A DNA stretch of 64,000 bases. Origin: Ridgeia piscesae. Taxonomy: Eukaryota > Annelida > Polychaeta > Sabellida > Siboglinidae. The notes beneath the pieces are model-generated. The model searched no databases and had not been told where the DNA came from. It saw nothing but the letters and a program-made list of their open reading frames with translations. A program made the translations under genes and the position numbers. The stretch lies in NCBI GenBank assembly GCA_025642075.2, contig JAODUO010000186.1:124001-188000 (forward strand), read 5' to 3'. Positions 53,936 through 64,000 of this stretch are shown here, piece after piece (position 1 is the first letter of the stretch; every line of letters starts with the position of its first letter).

Positions 53936-56789
53936 CGATACATGACAAACACATGGTGTATCTATCAACCTGTTAACCCTACAGATGTGTGCAGTGAATT
54001 AATTCAAATGAGACTTGTCAGGGTTTTGGGCTTGCATTCATCAACTTGTCTTATTAGTGTGGGGAACCCAGCAACACTACCAGTGGTTGAGGCATCTGAC
54101 TCGATCTACAGAACCATGGTTCAAATCATGTTATTGTTGCTTCAATCCGCATTGCCTTATTTCTTTCACATGTATTGTAAATTAGTACTGCAGCACTGAT
54201 AGATAAATGATAGTGATTATACATGAACAGCTTGTGTGCAGTTATTGCAGAGTGGCATAATGATTCACAAAGAAGTCGACAGATTGTTCGAATAAACCAG
54301 TCTATTTTTATCAGATTAAACTCAGTCAATGATGAGGCATAATAAGAAAATGGCTTGATATTTGACAAAGGAACAACTGTTAATCTTACAAATCATGTTA
54401 ATGGTATCAGTATCTTCAAATGTAATCTAAATATTACAATTTGTTTTGAAAAGTTGACTCATTCCGGCGAGTTCTTAGCAGTGCTCAACTATAAATATTT
54501 CACCGTAAAATTTACTACTTTAAACCATCACAGCAGTTAAGGCAGCTTTGGTTCCCATGCATGCAATCGTACCAAAAGTGCTAATGCATGCACGCATGCA
54601 AACACACACACATACACATGTCTTGAGTAAATAACACCAGAGATACTGATCTGGCTTCATCTTTTTACCTCTGCATCTGGATGTATTTTAAGTGCTTCTT
54701 TGATGTACAGCTTGTGTTACGACGCACGCGTAAAAAGCGCTTTGTGATCAACCGCCAGCCAAATTTATCTCTGATTTTCTGTCGAGTGCACAGACAAAAA
54801 CAAGACACTTTCACTTGGCTTTGATCTGCCGACTTTTGCTCAACCAAACGCGATGGTATTAGGGGATTTTGCATCGGGGCATGCAAGACGATTTTTCATC
54901 CTATCAAGCATATATAAGTGTTATAATCCACACCATCATTCCTGCTTCAGCTACATTCTTCTTGTGAGTGGCACATCATTTATATTTCTGATCTCAGTAG
55001 ACACTATACATAGCAATCATCAAATGACAGTACGGAAGAGAGTGAGGCTTCACTCACTAGCCATGCACAAATAAATGTCTAAACATGTTCTTCAAACTTT
55101 CACAGCATATTAAATATCACTTAACGGACGCCATGTGCAAAACTGGTTAAACTCTTCATTTTTTCTCAAAACACACAAGAAACTCATAACTTCTAAATTT
55201 TGGTCCAGCCTGATGCAATCTGCAGAACAGTTGTGCTGACTTATAAGCAATCCACTTTTATTTATAGACACACAAATGTCTAATGTACTCGTACAAGAAA
55301 TTGGTACGTTTACTAGTCAATTTATCCGATGCAAACAATCCAATTCTGACTTTTGCTAGGAACTCTTAACTAGGGAACTGGAAGATAAACTGTGACTTGA
55401 ATTTATTTAAAAGTTACACAACTATATTATCAATCAAGTTATAAAACCAGCAAAACAGTTATATCACAACTGGCCGCAATGTGCACTGTCTACCGCTATC
55501 AATTTATATTTATTTATATATCACATTCTTATTGGAGTCTTTACTTGCTCTTTCACTGGTCAATCGTCCACTATGTATTGTCCACCATGTGGGTTACAAT
55601 GTAGCTGTACACAACACTCCCTCATACAAAAACACTCCATGTGGGTGCTGTGACTTCTTAACTTAAATTTCTATCTTCAAAACAACTGAAACAACGAATA
55701 GAGCAACTGAAAACATGAGTTTCGTGGCTGCTGTCGACACACCAGCTGCCTCTTCACACGCAAAATGTGTGCAACAAATTCAATTAACTTCACTTTTCTT
55801 TGAACTTCAAAAGCAAGCCTTTGTGCCTGCTTGGGCGATTATATCCTTATCTAGCATTCTGAGACGTCGCGAATCGTGAGTCAACATATGCGTGACGGCC
55901 TGTGTGGTCTGTTAGTAACATCAGCCGTGCTTCTGTCATGGTCACGCTACAGTTGTCACAGTTACGCTCCAGTGGTCGTGGTGGTGTGCTACAGAGTACA
56001 GATACAGTGAGACTGATAGTTGGAGTTGCTGGTGACTGTCACCTCTGTCAGCAGGACCCTACTGCTCAGTTGATGCAAGTCACTGACACATCGAACAGTC
56101 AACCCAGACACACACAGAAAGTAACACAAATAAAAAGTAACAGGATAAAAATAACTGTAAAAACAGATTATTATTATTTTACTTTTATAAACATAAATTA
56201 CCTTTGTTTTAAAAACACAATCAGTATGTATACACTCTCTGCATACATTCTCTTACACTGACTGATATAATGTGAACACTTAGATTAATCAATCTTCCTG
56301 TTCATTATTCCCTTTTCTGGTTACCAAGTTACCAAGTCAATCACTCTTTCAATTGTGTCTATTTGGTGGCCCGGTTCTTATCCTACAATAGACTTGCCTG
56401 GCTGAAGAATGTCAAGATGGATGGGGACGTGGTATGTGTGAGACCTTCACAGTTGACAGTGACTGAATTACCACTGCTACACTGGACTATAAATGCACGA
56501 ATATTCCACACGGGTGGCATCTTAATTAATTTACAGATCTTCAAAACAAATGAAACAACACAACGACCACAAACAATTTCTGTTTCAAAGTGTCAATACT
56601 TTTCCAGGGTAATGAAATATTGTGCAGAAATTATGATTTTATATGTCCCAATACATGTAGCAGCTATTAAGCAAAAGTGGACGTTGGATTGCATCTGTGG
56701 ACAGTTTTATTCTGCAATTCCGGGAGGCAACAGCTACGGTGAGAAGTAATACTTGAAGGAAGGTGTAGCTATGACCCTACGGCATGTGT
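53936..56789. other. Non-coding, no gene seen
   Basis: This stretch has a tRNA-like SINE head at about 54078-54130 (AGTGGTTGAGGCATCTGACT, then GGTTCAAATC) and short ATGC/CA microsatellites near 54560-54620. I see no exon that I can support. Confidence 0.5.
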
Positions 56790-57085
56790 GAGTTCTTAGA
56801 TAGCGCTGTATCCAGTCCCTGGGACAGCTCAAAACACTACCCTGTTCAGACACCACCCAAAGATGTAAAAAAATTACATCTTTGGGAAGCATTCAGCCAT
56901 ACTGCATCTAATGCATTCACACAAACATGTCTGGAGCAACCCATTCATACAGCAGCGTGAACTGGAGCAATGTAGAGTAGACAAATTTGCTGAAGGTTCG
57001 ATGTGACAGCACAGGACTTAAACCTAAGTTCTCCTGGTTGAGAGCTGAGAGCTCTAAGTCACTGAATCACTGCATGGCAGCTGAT
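56790..57085 (-). mobile_element. tRNA-derived SINE, diverged copy
   Basis: In minus orientation it has box B-like AGGTTTAAGTCC and a body (CATTGCTCCAGTTCACGC) similar to the 60150 copy. The 3' end GATACAGCGCTATCTAAGAA is present. Confidence 0.75.
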
Positions 57086-59580
57086 TGTTTGCCAAGGATA
57101 AGATAGTCTTATAGCCAATGAACATGAACATGAACATATCACCAACCAGGAATTCTTCACATCATGAGACACCATCTTCATTTGTCAGGTCATGTGACGT
57201 GCCACAAAAACATAATAGCCATTGATAAATACTTTATACAAATATATGTCACCTAGTTCCTTGTTTCTGCCACCATGTTCCTGTTACATTATTCCAATTA
57301 GATTAACAACCAGGTATCACGCAGAAACATTGCTGTACAGATCTAGTAACTTATGCGGTATGACACTGGGACCTGACACCGAAATGTCTAAACAATCTTA
57401 ACAGAGAAAAGCACACAGCAACAAACATCCCTGACAGTTGGCACGTGTACACTGTACAATTGGCAAAACTATCTTGTATTCTCCGCTACATTTCGAGACA
57501 TTCTGTATCATCAAACAGAACTCCAGTCACTGGTGGACTTCTTGGCAGGCAGACGCTGGCACCGGGCATCTGCGGCTAGGGACAAGTGAGTCAGTCCCAG
57601 GGGGGACAGGGACAACAGGTGCCTAGGCCTGGCTCTCGTGGCGTGCCATAAGTCACTGTCTACCTACACATTCATCTTCCCGTCACTGTCACCGTATCCT
57701 TTGATATACACATAAATACCTCCGTACCCTGTAATTTGGGCAACATCCATCAAACGATATAACGCTGCCGTACCCGAAGGTCACAATTGACTACCTGGTG
57801 GCAGACAATGTATCATCGAAGCAGCGTTAGTCGCCGCGACTGTCATCGCTACCATCACTGTGACGGTCATCGTGACTGCTGTTCCATTATCCAGACCAGG
57901 TAATCAACACAATAAGGGTTAGTCCAATAGTTCACACAGACCTCTTAATTCAGTATGTCTTGTTGAAGTGGTTTGGTCCTCAGCATGGGGGAGAGATATA
58001 GGGGGAAAGAGAGTGGGGAGACAGAAAGATGGCACCAAAGAGGAGCTGAGAAACAGAGAGACTGCAAGTAAGTTTTCAGTACCACCCAATGTAACAATGT
58101 TATCTTGGTAGTCGTGTAGCATCAGTAATTAAACACAAATAGCAATGTTGTAATGCTCCTAATAAACAACACAACATTGCAGTTTTTATCATACCACAAT
58201 GAAATGCCAACCAAGTTTACAATTGAAAACCCTCGGGACCTCAGAGAATAGGTCATCCAAACAAGTGACACCATCGAGATGGACACCGTCCAGCGTCAGT
58301 GGGATTGTCTGGTGACCACAATACCAGGCTGAAAACTGTGGAAATATTTCATCATGTCACCATGTTTCGTGGATGACATCAATATACAGCGAGGATGGGT
58401 GACAATTTGAACCAACACTACACAATTTTTTTTTATTTTGACACCGCCCCTTAGTTGCATGGCATCAATGGCACACATTTGGTGTGTCAGACTGACGGCT
58501 GTGTGAAACAGAAGTCATGTGTCAAGTGTCGACAGCGCTGACATCACGTGACACCACTTCAAAGTGGCTGTGTCATTACACCTTGTAAAACAGACGCACT
58601 TCAAAGGAAGGTGAAACTTCATTCCTCGTAATTATGGCACTTTCGACTATTAGCTAATTGACGGAATGGAGGTGCAAAGGGAAACGCGGTGCGTAACAAA
58701 CGCACCACCCAAACATTTACGCACGCAATTGTCAGTTTGCACAATGCTGTCCACGATGGATTCATGTGAAGATTGATGGGAGAAAACCTGATTAAATTAC
58801 TCTTGGTAATTATACCATGCGTGGTCAAATATTTTACATCAGATTACGCAGAATTGTCGTAAGTTGTGTATTTTGTCGGTAACACTAATGAAACCAGTCA
58901 TAAATAACAGCCACAGAAAGAGAAGGATCAAGATCCCTTTTGCACGGTCAATAAATTAAAATGTTCTAATCTCAGAGTTTGGGAACAAACTCCTCTAAGA
59001 TGTAAACTTAAAATTACTTGAAACAAGTCTGATAAACCAAAGGTATACCGCAGTGGTGAATACAAAAGGAGAAATATTGAAGTAAGAATTATTCACATGA
59101 AATCAGGTTTCTTCTGTGTCAACAATTTCTGACAGCAATTTACATATTATTAATGTTGTAAGTGATGTTTTCATAACTTACAAAGTAACTATGCATTGTG
59201 AACTTATATCTACAGTAAGTGTCCAATAAATGTTGGCTGTGGTGATTACTGGCAAGACTTAAATTCAACGACTTCTACTACAGTTTAGTTCTGAATGAAT
59301 CTTTGACAACTGAAAACTGGACATTTTGCAAACCATCTGTAGGAAAAGCATAATTATTATAGATAACATTTCTGCATTGCAATAATTAAATACATGTCTA
59401 TTTTTCATTTATATGTACGCAATACTATGCATACATTATATTCTTCAAATAATTTACACTTGTTGAAGACCAGAAAAATCCATTATTAACAAACCTGCTT
59501 TCAAATCACGATTTCCACACAGCTCAGTCTAACAGAAAACAAATCAACTTTTTACAAAACAAAAACACCTGCATTTCTAC
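57086..59580. other. Non-coding, no gene seen
   Basis: A possible but unsupported exon (57805-57899, plus) is discussed among the rejected items. No repeat of note was found otherwise. Confidence 0.45.
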
Positions 59581-59715
59581 CTCTTTTTCTAGCACCTGGC
59601 GAAACAATTCCCGACAGGTCTCAGAGACGTGAGACTTCACAGGTGGAGACAGCTTTGACAATATCATTTTATAATCCATTTGAAAGCCATCAACATACTT
59701 TAATGCTGCCAACGC
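59581..59715 (-). CDS. Candidate internal exon of an unidentified gene
   Basis: A 135-nt block on the minus strand is bounded by an acceptor (CAGTATAGCAG) and a donor (AAAGAG followed by GTAGAA). It encodes 45 residues with normal composition and helical character, starting ALAALKYVDGFQMDYK and ending CRELFRQVLEKE. There is no ATG near its start, so it would be internal. I do not recognise the family and found no partner exon in the window. Confidence 0.4.
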
Positions 59716-60149
59716 CTGCTATACTGATGTAACTGCTGCCTTCTTCATTCAATGCCTTGTGGGGGTAATTGTGACTTTTATTGCCACCCCAGTGGGGCGG
59801 CCACTAAGGCAGGGGTGACTAAGTGTCAGTGACGAAAACATGTAACTGTGTAGAATATTGCAGTGCAGTAAAAACCAGAAAAACACCTGTTTTAAACGTA
59901 GATGAATGGCCCTAAAAGTGTGTGTGTACAGGTAGACCCTTGCTACATGGGGGGTCCAGCAAATGTTCTTAGCAGCACAATGTTGTGCAAAAAGTCTACC
60001 CCTTGATCTACGAGGCTGTGGCTTTGTGTTAAATGTGTAATGTGAAATTCTGTCGTAAGTGTTACGTGTTTGTCAAGTTGTAGGAAGGAAAAGTGTAAAA
60101 AGTAACAGAGAAAGTCTAAAAGAGAAAAGTAAATGTGTCAGTATTTAGT
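59716..60149. other. Non-coding, no feature seen
   Basis: Nothing recognisable lies between the candidate exon and the SINE at 60150. Confidence 0.5.
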
Positions 60150-60465
60150 AACACTAAAGTGGCTAGAGCCTCAAACTCTTGACTAAGAGAACCCGGGTTC
60201 AAATCTTGTCAAACCATGGGCAAGTATTTTCACTCTACATTGCTCCAGGTTATACATTGCTCCAGGTTATTCAGCTGTGTGAGTACCTGGCTATAGACAC
60301 AGGTGGATATTTGCATAAGTCATAGCATATTAATTACAGCATGGCTGAATGCTTCCCAGGGAAGCCGAGATTGTGTTTGACCAAACAGGTCTGCCAGGGA
60401 GTAAAGTGCTTCAAGCAATCATGAGGATTGGGTACTGCGCTATATAAGAACTTATCGTTACTCTT
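60150..60465 (+). mobile_element. tRNA-derived SINE, plus orientation
   Basis: The head has AGTGGCTAGAGCCTC, TCTTGACTAAGAG and box B GGGTTCAAATC. A body with GAGTACCTGGCTATAGACAC follows. The 3' end is AAGTGCTTCAAGCAATCATG and then GCGCTATATAAGAACTT. It is the clearest copy of the family seen at 32040 and 56790. Confidence 0.85.
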
Positions 60466-60573
60466 TTAATAACGTATTTAAATAAGCAATTTTCTCGTTT
60501 AAATTTGTGCAACATTCTTTTCAATAAAAATGAAATTTTTAATGTTATGTTATTTATAAGCATAACCTAGCAA

Positions 60574-60876
60574 CATAGCTTTATGTAGAGACCCGTCCAC
60601 CCGTCATTTGGATGGGTAAAAATGAATATGGATGGGTAGAAATATGGGTGGATGGGTAAAAAAATGAAGGAGCAAAAAAAAGGTCTTCCAAAACCATCTA
60701 GATATTGTGTCAGTTATGCCTTGAAAGTGAGTATAAATGGTGTCACATGTGTGTTTGTAGTCCATTTCAGGTCATCAGACACATTTAAAAGTTTGTAAAC
60801 TGGCTTAACAGTTAACATCCATGTGACCACCAAAACATGTGAGACTGGCAATAATTTTATCCTGCATAAAGCCCTG
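60574..60876 (+). mobile_element. hAT-type MITE, copy 3, with perfect 8-bp target duplication
   Basis: The ends CATAGCTTTATGTAG and CTGCATAAAGCCCTG are inverted. Both sides carry CCTAGCAA (60566-60573 and 60877-60884). The internal sequence matches copies 1 and 2. Confidence 0.9.
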
Positions 60877-60884
60877 CCTAGCAA

Positions 60885-63800
60885 ACCTTCTTCTTAAACC
60901 TTCTGGTTCTTGCCTACCCACGTCCGTAATTCATCTTGCAGCGTACCCGTACAAAGGCTACCTTTATTCCTTAACGGCACTTGACTTGCAACTTGTTACA
61001 TAAATAGGAAATGAACAAAGCAGCAATATCAACAACAAACTCCTTCACGCCCCAATGATAACTGGCGCATATCTGACTTATGAACCACTGATATCGAACA
61101 ATCGCTGAGCTAACCTATAAAAACAACATTCTGAGCATACATAAGTGGCCAATCTGTATCCATTACAGTTATTAATGCAAAGTTTTAGTTACACTGGTTT
61201 TTTGGATGTTTTCGGAAAATGGGTCTTTTGACAAACAGAACGAGTCAGTCGGAAGATTAAATTAGCCACTTTTGATCTGTCTGGTATCCGGGCAATCATT
61301 CCACCTGCCAAGTCACTCTATTCATGTCCTCCACCACTGGAGGGAAAGTCAATTACTTCCATTCAGCGTGAAAGATCAGTTGGTGAATCATGAGGTCACC
61401 TATTTACTTGTATTTATTGTTTATCTCGGCAGAAAGTTAAATCAGTCTATTGTTGCAGCGTCTACATGCCGCGGCAAAAACGGTGAGAGGAATCAAAGCG
61501 ATCTCGCGTAATTGTGCTGTGGAGTCGCTCCGGCGTTATCGCAGCAAAGCTGTGAAGAAATTCAGCTGAGAAATGGCCCACCGCGTCATGGGTCAGCGAT
61601 CGGGGTCACGCTTCAATGGTAATGGGAAACCGTATCAAGATTGAATACATGTAAAATCTGATAAATGTGTGTTTTCATACTATCAAAGTCAGCAAGAACA
61701 ATGATATATTCAGCGTGCCGACAGGGTTGGCCACAGAGAATGAAGCTACTTTTACAAAGGTCGCCACCGCCTGTCACTAGAGAGGGGTGGAATGAGACCC
61801 CCACAGCCAACCCCCTATAGATTTTGTCAATTTGTTGACACCTTTCACGTGCCTAAAGTTGTCCATTTCAGTGATTAAGCATCTAACTTTCTACAGCAGA
61901 GGAAATGGTGAAATTTATCATCTTGACAAATGATACTTTCTAAAAAGAGTGCCCTGGAACTCTTAACAGTGTACAGGTTCAATGATTCAACTAATTTAAC
62001 TATTATTCTGTCTCTTGTCAAGTTTGAAAAGATTATTTTATCAAAATTATCATTGAACAAAGATATTTGAACTTTTCTAAGACAAAGACACTGTTAGTTT
62101 TCAGAATTGTTGTTCGCACGTGTGATTGATGATCACGGATGTTAAAACAAGCATCAGTAATTGTTTTAAGTCTGTCATCAAAATCAATATCATATTCATA
62201 GCCACATTAAAAAATTTCATGGGTATCCAACATCACTTAAAATAAGTTTCTTGGTGAACTATTATTACTGAATTTTGTTATTCTATAACAAATAACAGGC
62301 AATTTACACTTGTAAAGACTAAAATAGCATGACTTTGGTAAAGATTACAGATAATATTTCTAACAATAATGTCTCAATCAAAGCGTGTATTTACCCATCT
62401 TAACTGATGGAAAATAATTTAACTCTTTCCATGTCTCCAATCAGACTGAACCAGTATCGCGTGCTGTATGATAATAATATTCACCTCCTGCTAAACTTTA
62501 ATGATTTTTTAAATGTTCAAATGAAGGTCATTTTCAAACTGGATGCGCCCCTATGCCTCTATGGTCAATTATGTCTATTTTGATACACAGAAACACTGTT
62601 CCTTTTGAAATCTCTCTGGATCTTGCAATTAGTTATATCACTTGTCAGATATGTAGATATATCAGTCCTTGGGATTATAATTATAAATGTCTGACCAAGT
62701 TAATTTTCTTCTAAGAAACATAAGGCATAAAAAGGTTTGTGAGACTTAGTTCACTTAATACTATTTGAAGGACTTTATTTAATTTTATCTCCATATATAA
62801 AAAAGTGTTTCCAAATTAAAATGTTTCTTCAGGATTTCTTATGTGCTGGCTTATGGCAGGTGCATGACCAAAATGTGGAAGCATTATACAGCTCTGACTT
62901 CTAACTTGTGTGATCATTCACCTTGATTGATAGCAGTTGGGACAGGAAGTTTTTCAAACTGTTCGAGACATGACAAAATTAAGAATAATTTATACTGCTC
63001 AAAGTACATTAAAGAAACCAGGTACAATACAATACACCAGGTAGTCAGGCACCAGAATCTCTCAGAAAACTTTGGGAAATTCTCGGGAACTTCGGGAAAA
63101 TCGTGGTGACTGGGGGCCAATAACACATTTTGTTCTTAGTATTTACTTCAGGTAAGTCATATGTAATAAAATTAAAAAATTTAATGCCATCTGATATGTG
63201 CATAAACATGTTTCTGTACTAATGTCATAAAGAGAATTGTTGACATTTCAGGAATTAGGTCTATCACATTTGTACTTTGTACTATTGATTTCCATTTATA
63301 TTTATGTGCAAGATATAACGCCAGCCCCACAAAAAGCAAACCATGTGTCGACAATTAATCTACCCAAGTACCGGGCTTCCTTAGTGCCTTCCTGGCTTCA
63401 CTCCTGTTACAATCCTTTCACTCCTGTATTACACAATCTTTTACGACATAATTTCAAAATCCACAAAATTACAGTTCTAGCGGTAATTACTTTTTTATAT
63501 AACTGAAAAAATCAACTACAGTTACAACACGAATACAGAAGCTGAACAAATACAATAACTAATTGTAATTCTTGTAATTACATGAAAAACTCAATTACTA
63601 TTACGGCATAATTTCAAGTGCACAATAGGTCCCATTCATTGCCAGTTGTTATCACATGGGACCCGAAATGTTGAGTCGAACCAACAGTGACATGTCACAG
63701 TGGAGACTATTCCTTGTGACACAATGTATACTTGCCCCAACTGTAACCCGGACAACCTTAATTTGTCAACTCACCATCTCCCCAGTAACATAAATAGTTG

Positions 63801-64000
63801 CAGTGGTGCTGGCCACCCACCTTACCTTGTCATGTATTACTGGGCTACATTGTCAACGTCAACACAGGCAGCTTCTGACAACAGTCTAGGGCCTTGTTAG
63901 AATGTGAGTGAGCTTCTGGAATTGTGTAATTTAGCATGTTATTTGTTTTTATCGAATCCTATGGTAGAGACCAGAACATGATGGTTTTAGTATAGGGCAG
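60885..64000. other. Non-coding, no gene seen
   Basis: A locally CpG-richer patch occurs at about 61460-61620 and could be regulatory. Small open frames have no recognisable product. Confidence 0.4.

Noticed and set aside
57805..57899. Possible plus-strand exon with a Cys/His-rich peptide
   Set aside because: Splice-like ends (GTGGCAG and ACCAG followed by GTAATC) are present, but there is no partner exon, and an equally open alternative frame exists.

Overview
This window is animal (metazoan) nuclear DNA. Its genes are split by GT-AG introns, and it carries tRNA-derived SINEs, a decayed non-LTR retrotransposon, a hAT-type MITE family and many microsatellites and minisatellites. The protein-coding content (EIF1, SETD2 and a four-CRD p75NTR-type receptor with a death domain), the intron sizes and the SINE style fit a non-vertebrate bilaterian. 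A lophotrochozoan, possibly a mollusc, is my best guess, but the sequence does not prove it.

Layout, left to right. (1) 1-2395: the 5' part of an EIF1 (SUI1) gene on the minus strand. Coding exon 1 is at 2359-2395 and exon 2 at 660-811; the rest lies off the left edge. (2) 2396-11620: a probable promoter region with a palindromic CRE, then intergenic or SETD2 5' leader DNA, with a candidate non-coding exon at 7132-7203, a degenerate tandem repeat and a hAT MITE. (3) 11663-39116: a complete SETD2-type H3K36 methyltransferase gene on the plus strand. I reconstruct 20 coding exons with compatible phases, giving a 3163-residue protein with a 6-kb first coding exon (disordered, RS-rich and proline-rich N-terminus), then AWS, SET, post-SET, a conserved helical region, a Gln-rich region, WW and SRI. 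(4) 42425-52073: a complete NGFR/p75NTR-type receptor on the minus strand, convergent with SETD2, in 5 coding exons (387 residues): signal peptide, four cysteine-rich repeats, a near-canonical p75NTR transmembrane segment and a C-terminal death domain. Its introns hold a retrotransposon fragment, a SINE, a large (CA)n block and a minisatellite. (5) 52074-64000: mostly non-coding, with SINEs, a MITE, a local duplication and one unassigned candidate exon on the minus strand (59581-59715).

The genes act in separate processes: translation start-codon selection, co-transcriptional H3K36 trimethylation, and neurotrophin/TNF-receptor-like signalling. Nothing suggests a shared pathway.

The most unusual signal is that several minisatellites are joined to splice sites. 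In NGFR, about 26 units of 43-44 bp each copy the 3' end of the transmembrane exon together with its 5' splice site. In SETD2, a 28-bp array copies the 3' splice site in front of the post-SET exon, and a roughly 4.6-kb array of 48-bp, G-quadruplex-bearing units runs into the acceptor of exon 18. A further 36-bp array has a higher-order ABCAB pattern whose variants differ only at CpG/TpG positions. A 31-bp near-perfect hairpin lies in SETD2 intron 16.
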